The notes under the pieces: model-generated
Databases searched by the model: none
Told to the model about the DNA's origin: nothing
The model's input: only the letters and a program-made list of their open reading frames with translations
Shown here: positions 1-8,708 of the stretch, piece by piece
Layout of the letters: each line of letters opens with the position of its first letter
Numbering within the stretch: the stretch's first letter is position 1
Position numbers and translations under genes: made by a program
Source: Devosia sp. YIM 151766
GTDB taxonomy: Bacteria; Pseudomonadota; Alphaproteobacteria; Rhizobiales; Devosiaceae
Direction: 5' to 3'
Assembly (NCBI RefSeq): GCF_030285925.1
Contig: NZ_CP127251.1
Location: 2,542,001-2,606,000 of the forward strand
Length of the DNA stretch: 64,000 nt

Positions 1-1
1 C

Positions 2-871
2 CGCTATATCGAATATGCCAAGCGCACCCTGCCCCGGCATCTCGACCTGGCCGGCCTGCGGGTCGTGCTCGATTGCGCCAATGGCGCCGCTTACAAGGTC
101 GCCCCCATCGCGCTGTGGGAACTGGGCGCCGAAGTCTTCACCATCGGCGCCGAGCCCGATGGCTTCAACATCAATTACAAGGTGGGCTCCACCGCCCCCG
201 AAGCGGTGGCCGCCAAGGTCAAGGAAGTGCGCGCCGATATCGGCATTGCCCTGGACGGCGATGCCGACCGGGTCATCATCGTCGACGAAAAGGGCCAGGT
301 GGTCGATGGCGACCAGTTCATGGCGGTGATCGCCGAAAGCTGGATGGAGCGCGACATGCTCACCGGCGGCGGCATCGTGGCCACCATCATGTCCAATCTC
401 GGGCTCGAACGGCACCTGACCAATCTCGGCCTTACCCTCGAACGCACCAAGGTGGGCGACCGCTACGTGCTCGAAGCCATGCGGGCCAAGGGCTTCAATG
501 TCGGCGGCGAGCAATCGGGCCACATCATCCTCTCCGATTTCACCACCACCGGCGACGGCCTCGTTGCCGCCCTGCAATTGCTCGGCGTGCTGAAGCAGAA
601 GGGCGTGCCGATCTCGGAAATCTGCGCCCGCTTCGAAAAGGTGCCGCAGCTCCTGCGCAGCGTGAAATTCAAATCCGGCAAGCCGCTCGAACATAAACAG
701 GTCATCCAGGCCATAGCCGATGGCCAGGCCATGCTCGGCAATGGCGGCCGGCTGGTCGTCCGCGCCTCCGGCACCGAACCGGTCATCCGCGTCATGGGCG
801 AAGCCGACGATGCGCGCCTGGTGGAAAAGGTCGTCGGCCAGGTCGAAGCGGCGATCCGCGACGTCGCCTAG
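2..871 (+). CDS. glmM: Phosphoglucosamine mutase, 3' part (5' end outside window)
   Basis: GlmM converts glucosamine-6-phosphate to glucosamine-1-phosphate in the cytoplasm, the step before GlmU in UDP-GlcNAc synthesis for peptidoglycan and LPS. About 289 C-terminal residues are present out of a usual 440-450. The frame is open from base 2 and has no start, so the N-terminal domain with the phosphoserine loop lies upstream. Visible hallmarks are the metal-binding loop DGDADR (around bases 256-273), the sugar-binding GGEQSGH (around 502-522) and the phosphate-binding [12 protein letters not shown] near the C-terminus. These are diagnostic for the alpha-D-phosphohexomutase family, and RASGTEP with this loop set favours GlmM over ManB/Pgm. 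The stop is TAG at 869-871. No terminator is obvious downstream. Confidence 0.95.
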   Translation, partial: RYIEYAKRTLPRHLDLAGLRVVLDCANGAAYKVAPIALWELGAEVFTIGAEPDGFNINYKVGSTAPEAVAAKVKEVRADIGIALDGDADRVIIVDEKGQVVDGDQFMAVIAESWMERDMLTGGGIVATIMSNLGLERHLTNLGLTLERTKVGDRYVLEAMRAKGFNVGGEQSGHIILSDFTTTGDGLVAALQLLGVLKQKGVPISEICARFEKVPQLLRSVKFKSGKPLEHKQVIQAIADGQAMLGNGGRLVVRASGTEPVIRVMGEADDARLVEKVVGQVEAAIRDVA

Positions 872-1073
872 GCTCTTTCCATTTTCGCGGCAGCGATGAT
901 GTGGCCCAAACCGCGCTCGTCCGGGAAAGACGCCGGTCGAGGTCATAGGCGATAACCGTCCTCTTGAGGGGCGCAAGGAGACCGGCCACTTCCAACAGAT
1001 CACTTGCCCGCATTCGCACGGCAATACTTTGGCAATACCTGTTCCTTGCCGGCATTAAGGTTAAAGTTTTAGG

Positions 1074-1088
1074 TTAAGTGAGCCTTAA
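1074..1088. promoter_or_regulatory. Perfect CtrA-type box (TTAA-N7-TTAA)
   Basis: TTAA, seven bases (GTGAGCC), TTAA matches the full CtrA consensus of alphaproteobacteria. It lies 60 bases before the outer-membrane protein start at 1149. Further TTAA motifs at 1055 and 1061 make the region AT-rich compared with its surroundings. That CtrA binds here is an inference. Confidence 0.5.
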
Positions 1089-1148
1089 GAAGTTTCCTCG
1101 ATAAAGGTTGTATCGACTGGTGTCGTGGCAACCAAAGGAATTACTTCC

Positions 1149-1874
1149 ATGCGTAAGCTCACCCTTGCGGTGCTGGCGGCGGGAGCTGCCCTGATCGGGC
1201 CGGCCATTGCCGCCGACATGCCCTATTATCCGCCCATCATCGAAATCCCCGACGTGGATTACGGCTATACCGGCTCGCTCTATTTGCGCGGCAGCGCCGG
1301 GCTGAACCTGATGTGGGCCGGTCAGGTGAACCATCCGACCGCCACCCCTTCGGCCTTCGAGGTCGATGGCTTCGGCTATGGCTATTCCTACGGCGTCGGC
1401 GCCGGTTACGAGACGGGAACCGGCCTGCGTGTCGATCTGACGGTCGACCGGCTGCATAATGACGGCATGCGCGCCACGATTAACGATTCTTCAGGCAATG
1501 TCGCCAATGGCGTCCACAGCCTCAATCTTCGCTCCACGGTCGTCTTGGCCAACGCCTATTACGATGTCGGCTTCGGCGACGGCTATTCGGCGGCCGGCGG
1601 CCCCTTCGGCTATGTCGGCGGCGGCGTTGGCGTTGCCTATAACGACATGGTCACCACCGGTCCCGGACCGGCCGACACCTGGGGCAAGAATACCAGCTTT
1701 GCCGCTGCCGGCATGGCGGGCCTCGGCTACGATTTCGGCCAGGTCGTCGCCGATCTGGGCTATCGCGCCCTCTATATCAACCGCATCGAAAATAGCACCG
1801 CGACCGCGCCCTATTCCATCGATGACAATTGGGTGCACGAAGTCCGCGGCACAGTACGCTACCGCTTCAACTGA
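1149..1874 (+). CDS. Outer-membrane beta-barrel protein
   Basis: The 241-residue precursor has a clear signal peptide (MRKLTLAVLAAGAALIGPAIA, cleavage around residue 21). The mature part is rich in Gly, Tyr and alternating hydrophobic residues, as in 8-stranded outer-membrane barrels of the Omp25/porin_4 group. It ends RYRFN, so the terminal aromatic is one residue from the end rather than last. I chose the ATG at 1149 because AAAGGA sits about 9 bases upstream and the signal peptide begins there. A perfect CtrA-type box lies 60 bases upstream and a strong terminator 46 bases downstream, so this is probably a single-gene transcript. Its exact role is unknown; a structural or surface protein is likely. 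Confidence 0.8.
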   Translation: MRKLTLAVLAAGAALIGPAIAADMPYYPPIIEIPDVDYGYTGSLYLRGSAGLNLMWAGQVNHPTATPSAFEVDGFGYGYSYGVGAGYETGTGLRVDLTVDRLHNDGMRATINDSSGNVANGVHSLNLRSTVVLANAYYDVGFGDGYSAAGGPFGYVGGGVGVAYNDMVTTGPGPADTWGKNTSFAAAGMAGLGYDFGQVVADLGYRALYINRIENSTATAPYSIDDNWVHEVRGTVRYRFN

Positions 1875-1919
1875 TCGGCAGGGGGTGGAGCGCCACGTCC
1901 GCCAGATGACGGTTCTGGA

Positions 1920-1950
1920 GGCCGGTGTCTAAACGACACCGGCCTTTTCT
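1920..1950 (+). terminator. Rho-independent terminator after the outer-membrane protein
   Basis: A perfect 10-bp stem (GGCCGGTGTC at 1920-1929 with GACACCGGCC at 1935-1944) and a 5-base loop are followed by TTTTCTTG. The T-tract is on the plus-strand side only, so it ends the 1149-1874 transcript. Confidence 0.9.
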
Positions 1951-1966
1951 TGTTTCGCCTTCCCGC

Positions 1967-3268
1967 TCAGGCGCCGGTGACGCGCCAGATGACATCGCCG
2001 ACATCGTCGGCCATCAGCACCGCCCCATCGCCGGCAATGACCACGCCCACCGGGCGGCCATAAGAATGCTTCTCGTCCGGCGACAGGAAATCGGTGAGGA
2101 TGTCGCGCGGCATGCCGACCGGCTTGCCGTTCTGGAATTCGACGAAGGCCAGCTTGTAGCCGGAGAGTTTCGAGCGGTTCCACGAGCCATGCTGGCCAAT
2201 GGCCATGCCCTGCGGAAAGCCCGGCAAGGTGCCCTCCGGCAGCCAGCACAGGCCCAGCGACGCGGTATGGCCGCCCAAGGCATAATCGGGCTGCAGGGCT
2301 GCGGCCACCTTGGCTGCATCCTGGGGCACGCGGTCGTCCACCACCCGGTCCCAATAGCAATAGGGCCAGCCGTAAAAGCCGCCATCCACCACCGAGGTCA
2401 GGTAATCGGGCGGCGTCTCGTCGCCCAGGCCGTCGCGTTCATTCACCACGGTCCAGAGCTGCCCGCCTTCAGGCTCCCAGGCCATGCCCACCGGATTGCG
2501 CAGGCCGCCGGCGAAGATCCGCGACGTGCCGCTGACCAGGTCCAGTTCGTGGATGCAAGCGCGGTTTTCCTCCACCGCCATGCCGTGATCGGCGATATTG
2601 CTCAGCGAGCCCACCGCCACATAAAGCTTGGTGCCGTCCTTGCTGGCGATCAGGTTGCGCGTCCAGTGCCCGCCGGGGATCAGGTCCATCAGCTTGCGGC
2701 CCGGCGCGGTGATCCGCGTCGTCCCCGCTTCATAGGGAAAAGCCAGCACCGCATCGCTGGCGCCGACATAGAGAATGTCCCCGATCAGCACCATGCCGAA
2801 AGGCTGGCGTACATTCTCGATCAGCGCATGGCGTTCCTCGGCCACCCCGTCGCCATCGGCGTCGCGCAGCAATGTGACGCGATTGGGACTCTCGCCTCGC
2901 GCCTTGGCCCGCTTCATCGTCGCGGCCATGGCATGGTCGAAGATGGAATTGGGCTTGCCGTCCTCGCCCATCGATTCGGCCACCAGCACGTCGCCATTGG
3001 GCAGGACCAGAATATTGCGCGGATGGTCCAGCCCCTTGGCGAAGGCATTGACCTTGAGCCCCGCTGCCGGCGTCGGCCGGTGATCGCCTTCCCAGCCCTT
3101 GGCCGTCGGCATTTTCAGCGTCGGAATCTTGCCCTGCGGCTTGGGATCGGGAATGGCCGGCGCCGTGCCATAGGCCGGCGGGCGCGGTCCGTCGCCGGAA
3201 TGGCGGACAGCGACGGCTACGCCGCCGACAAGAGCTACAAGGCGGGCAAAAAGTGTAGGCTCGGCCAT
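1967..3268 (-). CDS. PQQ-type sorbosone/glucose dehydrogenase family protein
   Basis: This 433-residue protein belongs to the six-bladed beta-propeller family of soluble glucose/sorbosone dehydrogenases (GSDH). These are usually periplasmic and oxidise sugars or sugar derivatives with PQQ. Family features are the run PRNILVLPNGDVLVAES, the calcium-site-like DADGDGVAEE, PFGMVLIGDILYVG, the substrate-side GGHWTRN and GLRNPVGMAW. The N-terminus MAEPTLFARLVALVGGVAVAV may be a signal anchor rather than a classic signal peptide. It stands alone, convergent with the outer-membrane protein gene, and its promoter shares the 3269-3440 region with the cobalamin riboswitch transcript. The substrate cannot be told from sequence, and many members have no proven enzymatic activity. 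Confidence 0.8.
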   Translation of the reverse strand: MAEPTLFARLVALVGGVAVAVRHSGDGPRPPAYGTAPAIPDPKPQGKIPTLKMPTAKGWEGDHRPTPAAGLKVNAFAKGLDHPRNILVLPNGDVLVAESMGEDGKPNSIFDHAMAATMKRAKARGESPNRVTLLRDADGDGVAEERHALIENVRQPFGMVLIGDILYVGASDAVLAFPYEAGTTRITAPGRKLMDLIPGGHWTRNLIASKDGTKLYVAVGSLSNIADHGMAVEENRACIHELDLVSGTSRIFAGGLRNPVGMAWEPEGGQLWTVVNERDGLGDETPPDYLTSVVDGGFYGWPYCYWDRVVDDRVPQDAAKVAAALQPDYALGGHTASLGLCWLPEGTLPGFPQGMAIGQHGSWNRSKLSGYKLAFVEFQNGKPVGMPRDILTDFLSPDEKHSYGRPVGVVIAGDGAVLMADDVGDVIWRVTGA

Positions 3269-3440
3269 GGGTCGTCTCGAAATGCTGGAGCAAGGAATGG
3301 AAAGAAAACCACGCTAATCGGTTTACCGGACGAGGACCAGAGCCGCGCCGGAAAAATCACATTTTTCCGATGCCCGCCATCTCGCGCCGACGATGCGGCT
3401 TGCCAGCAACGGCCAAACATGCAATCTGATCCTCGCTTTC

Positions 3441-3655
3441 GGTTCCGCCATGACGCGCGGATCAAAAGGGAATACCGGTGCGGATTACCCATCAGGGGCC
3501 AATTCCGGAGCTGCCCTCGCAACTGTAAGCGGCGAGCTTCCTGCATTCACCACTGATCCTTAGCGATCGGGAAGGGGCGGGACGCGACCGAGCCGCGAGC
3601 CAGGAGACCTGCCGCCAGCACTGACCATGAAGCCGGGCGAGGTGTCCCGGCAGGG
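3441..3655 (+). promoter_or_regulatory. Cobalamin riboswitch
   Basis: The region holds the conserved parts in order: AAAAGGGAATACCGGTGCGG (3464 on), a CTCGCAACTGTAAGCGG core (around 3520-3540) and the B12 box AGCCAGGAGACCTGCC (3598-3613). A GCCGGG/CCCGGC hairpin (3632-3651) follows and could be the switching stem. It leads into the CbiX-like and BtuFCD-type genes, so adenosylcobalamin is expected to lower their expression. Outer boundaries are approximate. Bases 3269-3440, between this element and the divergent minus-strand gene, show no gene. Confidence 0.9.
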
Positions 3656-3720
3656 GGCGCATATGGGTTTTTGCACGTCTGCACTATCGCAAAACGCTGG
3701 GCTGCCTTCCCCTTTGGGGA

Positions 3721-4458
3721 GTGGCGAATTTGCGCCCTGACGCCGTCCTCTATCTCGTCAGCCAGCCCTATCTCAGCGCTCGCCGCTTCCGCAATCTCAG
3801 CCAGGGGCTGATTGCCGCCTCGACGCTGCCCGCCGCCATCGCCCGGATGGAAGGCACCGGACCGGGGCCGATGGAGGCGCTTGACGAACTCGTCGCCTCC
3901 GGCGCCCGCACCATTCTGGTGCAGCCGGTAGGCCTGCCCTTTTCCGACAGCCTCGCCGCCTGGCTGCCCGGGGCGCTGGCCCATTGGCTAGCCCGGCCCC
4001 GGGCGGAGCATGTCGCCCTGGCGCTGGCCGCCGACCAGGTGGACGACGCTACCGTGCTGCAAGCGCTGGCCGGCTCGGCGCTGGCCAAGGCCCCGGCCGC
4101 CCGTCCCATCGCGCCGGAACAGGCCGCCATCACCAATCCCGGCTGGCAGGAACCGCCGCCCTTCCGGCATCACCTGCTGGTCTGCAGCGGCCCGCGCTGC
4201 ACATTCCGCCAATCCGGAACGCTCAGGCAGGCGCTCGACACCGAGCTGCGCCGCGCCGGCATTCGCGACGATTGCCTGATCACCCAGACCGGCTGCCTCT
4301 TTCCCTGCAATCAGGGGCCGATGCTGGCCGTCTATCCCTCCGGCCGCTGGTATCGGCTGGAAAACCATGCGGATGTCGCCCGCTTTGCGACCGCCCTGGG
4401 AGCCAATGACAGGCTGTCCGAACTGCTCATCCACGAGGTGCATCATGAAGCCCATTAG
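3721..4458 (+). CDS. CbiX-like / (2Fe-2S) ferredoxin-domain protein of the cobalamin operon
   Basis: The first gene after the cobalamin riboswitch encodes about 245 residues in two parts. The N-terminal half (VLYLVSQPYLSARRF, IARMEGTGPGP, TILVQPVGLPFSDSL) resembles a degenerate CbiX/SirB chelatase-type domain. The C-terminal half is a thioredoxin-like (2Fe-2S) ferredoxin with four cysteines in LVCSGPRC and GCLFPCNQGP. Such proteins accompany cobalt or cobalamin genes in alphaproteobacteria, and a role in corrinoid or cobalt handling is inferred. The start is uncertain: GTG at 3721 directly abuts GGGGA, which is too close for a ribosome site, while an in-frame TTG at 3730 has that sequence at normal spacing and may be the real start. 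It overlaps the next gene by 14 bases. Confidence 0.7.
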   Translation: MANLRPDAVLYLVSQPYLSARRFRNLSQGLIAASTLPAAIARMEGTGPGPMEALDELVASGARTILVQPVGLPFSDSLAAWLPGALAHWLARPRAEHVALALAADQVDDATVLQALAGSALAKAPAARPIAPEQAAITNPGWQEPPPFRHHLLVCSGPRCTFRQSGTLRQALDTELRRAGIRDDCLITQTGCLFPCNQGPMLAVYPSGRWYRLENHADVARFATALGANDRLSELLIHEVHHEAH

Positions 4459-5383
4459 CCTCTTCGCCATTGCCGCTCTGGCCCTGGCCTCCAGCCCTGC
4501 CCTAGCCGAAACGCCCAGCATCGAAAGCTGCGAGACCGTCTCCGGCTTCGAAGCGGTGCCCAGCCGCGTCATCACCCTCAACCAGCAAGCCACCGAAATC
4601 ATGCTGGCTTTGGGCCTCGAAAGCCATCTGGTCGGCACCGCCTATATCGATGATGCCATCCCGGAGCGCTGGCAGGCCGCCTATGACAGCGTGCCGGTTT
4701 TGTCCGAGCGCTATCCGGCCCGCGAAGTGGTGCTGGCCGAAAACCCCGACCTGCTGTTTGCCGGCTTCAATTCCGCCTTCGGCGAAAAGGCCCTGGGCGC
4801 CCAAGAGGACTGGAACGATCTGGGCATCGGCACCTATCTGGTCAATGTCGAATGCCGCAACCTGCACCCCGCCGATGTCAAGCTGACCACCGAGCCGCTT
4901 TTCATCGATCTGGAGCGCATCGGCGCCCTGTTCGGGGTCGAGGACCGGGCCGAAACGGTAGCCACCGATATCCGCTCCCGCCTGGCGGCAATCGCCGGCG
5001 CCAATCCCGGCCAGGGCCGCCGCGCCTTCCTCTATGATTCGGGCACCGAAACCGCCTTCTCCGCCGGTTGCTGCGGCGCGCCGGGCCTGCTGCTCGACGC
5101 CGTGGGCCTCGAAAACATCGCCGCCGAAGTGGAAGGCCGCTGGGCCGACCTGGCCTGGGAGGCGGTGGTTGTGGGCGATCCCGACGTCATCGTGCTGATC
5201 GAGGCCGAATGGTCCACCGCCGAGGATAAGATCGCCCATCTCAAGGCCGATCCGGTGCTCTCCGAACTCGACGCCGTCCGCGAGGAGCGTTTCGTCACCA
5301 TCCCCTTCTCGGCCACCGTCCTCGGCATCCGCTTCGTCGAAGGCGTCGAGCAATTGGGCGCCGACCTGGCGGCGCTGGACTAA
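4445..5383 (+). CDS. btuF: Periplasmic substrate-binding protein, BtuF/FecB family (cobalamin or cobalt)
   Basis: A 312-residue precursor with signal peptide MKPISLFAIAALALASSPALA and a periplasmic-binding-protein fold of the helical-backbone (PF01497) type. Visible features are SRVITLNQQATEIMLALGL, the VLAENPDLLFAG strand and the C-terminal IRFVEGVEQLGADL. It delivers a ligand to the permease encoded next. The cobalamin riboswitch upstream points to vitamin B12 or another corrinoid; the similar riboswitch-controlled CbtJKL system of Sinorhizobium takes up cobalt, so the symbol is provisional. The ATG at 4445 gives an intact signal peptide and a 14-base overlap with the previous gene, suggesting translational coupling. 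A CC pair (FSAGCCGAPG, around residue 210) is unusual for the family. Confidence 0.8.
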   Translation: MKPISLFAIAALALASSPALAETPSIESCETVSGFEAVPSRVITLNQQATEIMLALGLESHLVGTAYIDDAIPERWQAAYDSVPVLSERYPAREVVLAENPDLLFAGFNSAFGEKALGAQEDWNDLGIGTYLVNVECRNLHPADVKLTTEPLFIDLERIGALFGVEDRAETVATDIRSRLAAIAGANPGQGRRAFLYDSGTETAFSAGCCGAPGLLLDAVGLENIAAEVEGRWADLAWEAVVVGDPDVIVLIEAEWSTAEDKIAHLKADPVLSELDAVREERFVTIPFSATVLGIRFVEGVEQLGADLAALD

Positions 5384-5440
5384 GACGGAAGGGCGGCGCA
5401 GGAGCCGATAGAAACCGTGCCGATAGAAAGTGAAGTCCAA

Positions 5441-6457
5441 ATGATCCGCCCGCGCGGCAGAATCGTCACCGCCTTTGCAGTCACCGCCATCGCGCTGCTG
5501 CTGGCTGGGCTAGCCGGAATCTATTGGGGCACCGCCAATCTTTCCTGGAGCGCGCGTCTCGATGCCCTGCTGCGCCTGCCCGAGGCGGAGCGGCATCTGG
5601 TGCTGATCATCTGGGAATGGCGCCTGCCGCGCGTTCTCATGGTGGCCTTGGTCGGCGGCGCCCTGGCGCTGTCGGGCACGGTCATGCAGGCTTTGCTGCG
5701 CAACCCCTTGGCCGATCCCTATCTGCTGGGCCTCTCCTCCGGCGCCTCGGCGGCCGCCACCGCCGCCATTGTCTGGCTGCCGGCCGCCTTCGTCGCTTCC
5801 ATCGGCCTGCCGCTCCTGGCTTTCGGCGGCGCCGTTCTCGCCTTTGTCGTCACGCTGGGCCTGGCCTTCAGCCCGGCGCGCGGACTCGACCGGCTGGTGC
5901 TGATTCTGGCCGGCATCGCCGTCTCGCTGTTCTTCCAGTCCATCTCCGCCTTTTTCCTGCATATCGCCGACCCCCATGTCACCCAGGCGGCTTTGCAATG
6001 GCTGATGGGCTCGGCGGCCGGCACGACCTGGGGCGATCTGCTGCCCCTCGCCCTGGCCTTGCCCCCGATAATCGCCTTCTCGCTCTGGTTCGCGCCCATG
6101 CTCGATGCCGTCCTGCTCGGCGACGAGCGGGCCACGGCGCTCGGCGTGCCGGTCGCCTGGCTGCGCATCGGCTTCTTCACCGCCGCGGCGCTGCTGACCG
6201 GCCTGTCGGTGGCCGGGGCCGGCATTGTTGGCTTTGTCGGCCTCATCGTGCCGCATATGGCGCGGCTGCTGATCGGCGCCACCCATCGCCGGCTGGTGCC
6301 GCTGGCGGTGCTGCTCGGCGCGCTGGTGCTGGTGGTGGTCGATCTGCTCTGCCGCATCGTGCTGGCGCCCGAGGAATTGCCGCTCGGCGTGCTGTTGGCC
6401 CTGTTCGCCGCCCCGCCTTTCATCGTCATCCTGCGGAGGGTTCGCAATGGCATCTGA
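5441..6457 (+). CDS. btuC: FecCD/BtuC-type ABC transporter permease
   Basis: A 338-residue inner-membrane permease with about ten hydrophobic segments. It has the FecCD signatures WRLPRVLMVALVGGALALSG, QALLRNPLADPYLLG, GAGIVGFVGLIVPHMARLL and LPLGVLLALFAAPPFIVIL. Partners are the binding protein upstream and the ATPase downstream, forming the second part of a cobalamin or cobalt importer. The ATG at 5441 starts at the basic MIRPRGR just before the first membrane helix. A GTG at 5417 would add eight residues and has AGGAG 13 bases upstream, so it remains possible. The 3' end overlaps the ATPase gene by 11 bases. Confidence 0.85.
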   Translation: MIRPRGRIVTAFAVTAIALLLAGLAGIYWGTANLSWSARLDALLRLPEAERHLVLIIWEWRLPRVLMVALVGGALALSGTVMQALLRNPLADPYLLGLSSGASAAATAAIVWLPAAFVASIGLPLLAFGGAVLAFVVTLGLAFSPARGLDRLVLILAGIAVSLFFQSISAFFLHIADPHVTQAALQWLMGSAAGTTWGDLLPLALALPPIIAFSLWFAPMLDAVLLGDERATALGVPVAWLRIGFFTAAALLTGLSVAGAGIVGFVGLIVPHMARLLIGATHRRLVPLAVLLGALVLVVVDLLCRIVLAPEELPLGVLLALFAAPPFIVILRRVRNGI

Positions 6458-7196
6458 ACCCATTCTCACGGTCCGGCAATTGGGCCTGGTCAAGCAGGGC
6501 AAATCGCTGCTCGACGCGGTGAGCTTCACCCTGCAACCCGGCCGTTTCTATGGCCTGCTCGGCCCCAATGGCGCCGGCAAGTCCAGCCTGTTGCGCCTGC
6601 TCTACCGCGCCGATCGCCCCAGCCGGGGCGCTATCGGCCTGGCCGGCGAGGAAATCGGCGCCATGGCCCGCCGCCGCTACGCCGCCCGGGTGGGCGCGCT
6701 GGTGCAGGAACAGGTCAATCTGGCGGGCCTCAGCCTGCGCGAAGTGGTGCGGCTGGGGCTGCTGCCGCTGCGCTTGCCCGCCGAACAGGCCGAAGCCCGC
6801 ATCGCCGCGGCGCTGCACGAGATCGGCCTTGGCCACCGCGCCGAAGACGATGCGGCACGCCTGTCCGGCGGCGAGCAGCAGCGCCTGTTCTTCGGGCAAT
6901 TGCTGGCGCTCGATCCCGAACTCTACCTGCTCGACGAGCCGCACAACCATCTCGACCTGCACTTCCAATATCGCCTGCTCGACCAGGTCCGCCGCCGCGG
7001 CCGCACCGTTCTCGCCTCCTTCCACGACCTCAACCTCGCCGCCCGCTATTGCGATGAGGTGCTACTGCTCGACCACGGCAAGCTGGTCGCCCAAGGCCCC
7101 GTCGACGCCGTGCTCACCCGCGAGAACCTGGCCCAAATCTACCGCGTCGACGGCCAATTCCGTGATGGCCAGCTGACCGTGACCGGCTCGATATGA
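6447..7196 (+). CDS. btuD: BtuD/FecE-type ABC transporter ATP-binding protein
   Basis: The 249-residue ATPase drives the importer encoded immediately upstream. Walker A is GPNGAGKSS (around residues 40-48), the signature is LSGGEQQR, Walker B is [12 protein letters not shown] and the switch histidine is in ASFHDLNLA. The HN pair after DEP is typical of the BtuD/FecE group. The start ATG at 6447 lies inside the permease gene (11-base overlap), so the two are probably translationally coupled. It is the last gene of the riboswitch-controlled run. No terminator with a T-tract is visible before the serC leader. Confidence 0.88.
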   Translation: MASEPILTVRQLGLVKQGKSLLDAVSFTLQPGRFYGLLGPNGAGKSSLLRLLYRADRPSRGAIGLAGEEIGAMARRRYAARVGALVQEQVNLAGLSLREVVRLGLLPLRLPAEQAEARIAAALHEIGLGHRAEDDAARLSGGEQQRLFFGQLLALDPELYLLDEPHNHLDLHFQYRLLDQVRRRGRTVLASFHDLNLAARYCDEVLLLDHGKLVAQGPVDAVLTRENLAQIYRVDGQFRDGQLTVTGSI

Positions 7197-7344
7197 CGAC
7201 CTCAACGGTTTGCAATATTTCTTGGGGGCCTGCTTTCGCGCAAATCCATCGGCCTTTCGCCTTCCAGGGGGCGATAGGGCGAAAAAATCCGAGCACCACC
7301 ACCAACGCCACCAATCCCCATTGACGCCCGAGCCGCACAGGTTT

Positions 7345-7410
7345 ATCTCCCGCCTCAGGACATCTCGCCCTAACGCGAGACGCATAGGCCTGGGAGGGCC
7401 GCTTGATATG
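7345..7410 (+). promoter_or_regulatory. serC-leader-like RNA over the serC ribosome site
   Basis: A hairpin TCTCGC (7363-7368) / GCGAGA (7375-7380) is enclosed by CTCAGG (7354-7359) / CCTGGG (7389-7394). An alternative CTCCC (7347-7351) can pair with GGGAG of the ribosome site at 7392-7396. The known alphaproteobacterial serC RNA motif lies before serC-serA and its last stem overlaps the ribosome site, which is exactly the arrangement here. Base-level agreement with the Rfam model was not computed. The ligand or mechanism of the family is not established. Confidence 0.6.
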
Positions 7411-8589
7411 GCTGCAATGCCCCAAACCGCACCGGCGGTAAAACCGGCTAATCCAAATTTTTCGTCGGGTCCCTGCTCCAAGCGTCCGGGTTGGACGATT
7501 GACGTGCTTGCCGGCGCCCTGACCGGCCGCTCGCACCGCTCCAAGCCCGCCAAGGCGCGCATTCAGCAGGCGATCGATCTGACGCGCGAACTGCTCGAAG
7601 TGCCCGCCGATTACCGTATCGGCATCGTCCCCGCTTCCGATACCGGCGCGGTGGAGATGTTCCTCTGGAGCGCCCTCGGCGCCCGAGGCGTCGACATGCT
7701 GGCCTGGGAATCGTTCGGCGCCGGCTGGGTCACCGATGTCACCAAGCAGCTCAAGCTTCCCGATGTCCGCCTGCTCGAAGCGCCTTATGGCGAATTGCCC
7801 GATCTCGCCCAGGTCGACTTCACCCGCGATGTGGTCTTCACCTGGAACGGCACCACCTCGGGCGTCCGCGTCCCCGACGCCGAATGGATCCCAGCCGACC
7901 GCCAAGGCCTCACCATCTGTGACGCCACTTCTGCCGCCTTTGCGCAGAAGCTCGACTTCGCCAAGCTCGATGTCGTCACCTTTTCCTGGCAGAAGGCACT
8001 GGGCGGCGAAGCCGCGCACGGCATCCTGATCCTGTCACCCCGCGCCGTCGAACGGCTTGAAACCTACAAGCCTGACCGTCCTCTGCCGAAGATTTTCCGC
8101 CTGACCAAGAGCGGCAAGCTCATCGAAGGCATCTTCAAGGCCGAAACCATCAACACCGTCTCGATGCTGTGCATCGAAGACGCCATCGACGCCATGCAAT
8201 GGGGGCTGGAAATCGGCGGACTCAAGGCCATGCAGGCCCGCGCCGACGCCAATTTCAGGGTGCTGGCCGATTGGGTGGACAAGACCGATTGGGTCGATTT
8301 CCTCGCCAAGGTCCCCGGCCAGCGGTCCAATACCTCGGTCTGCCTCTCCATCGTCGATCCCGCGATCACCGCTCTGGATGATGACGCGCAGGCCGCCTTC
8401 GCCAAGGCCATGGTCGCCCGCCTCGACAAGCTCGGCGTCGGCTATGATTTCGGCTCCTACAAGGACGCCCCGGCGGGGCTGCGCATCTGGGCTGGCTCGA
8501 CCGTGGAGGCCTCCGACTTGGCGGCTCTGACCCCGTGGCTCGATTGGGCCTTCGCCGAGGAAAAGGCCGCTCTCAAGATCGCCGCCTAA
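7408..8589 (+). CDS. serC: Phosphoserine aminotransferase
   Basis: SerC (393 residues) is a PLP enzyme that converts 3-phosphohydroxypyruvate and glutamate to phosphoserine, the second step of serine synthesis, and may also act in pyridoxal phosphate synthesis. It is of the alphaproteobacterial type, opening [15 protein letters not shown]. Key stretches are [28 protein letters not shown] and the PLP lysine in [10 protein letters not shown] (K196). The ATG at 7408 has GGGAGGG about 10 bases upstream; an in-frame ATG at 7417 would also be usable. It is followed by serA after a 119-base gap, making a serC-serA unit controlled by the RNA leader above. Confidence 0.93.
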   Translation: MAAMPQTAPAVKPANPNFSSGPCSKRPGWTIDVLAGALTGRSHRSKPAKARIQQAIDLTRELLEVPADYRIGIVPASDTGAVEMFLWSALGARGVDMLAWESFGAGWVTDVTKQLKLPDVRLLEAPYGELPDLAQVDFTRDVVFTWNGTTSGVRVPDAEWIPADRQGLTICDATSAAFAQKLDFAKLDVVTFSWQKALGGEAAHGILILSPRAVERLETYKPDRPLPKIFRLTKSGKLIEGIFKAETINTVSMLCIEDAIDAMQWGLEIGGLKAMQARADANFRVLADWVDKTDWVDFLAKVPGQRSNTSVCLSIVDPAITALDDDAQAAFAKAMVARLDKLGVGYDFGSYKDAPAGLRIWAGSTVEASDLAALTPWLDWAFAEEKAALKIAA

Positions 8590-8708
8590 CCCGACCCGCA
8601 CGGAACCCGGCCTCGTCCTTCGACCAGCAGGATGAGGCCTGCCATCTCAGATTTCCGCGGTCTCGCCGGTTCAGATCGTGCCGCCGCACCCAATTCAGGG
8701 ACACCCAA

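Noticed and set aside
1925..3556. A 543-codon plus-strand open frame opposite the sorbosone dehydrogenase gene
   Set aside because: The minus-strand protein is a clear family member; the plus-strand frame is a GC shadow and runs through the cobalamin riboswitch.
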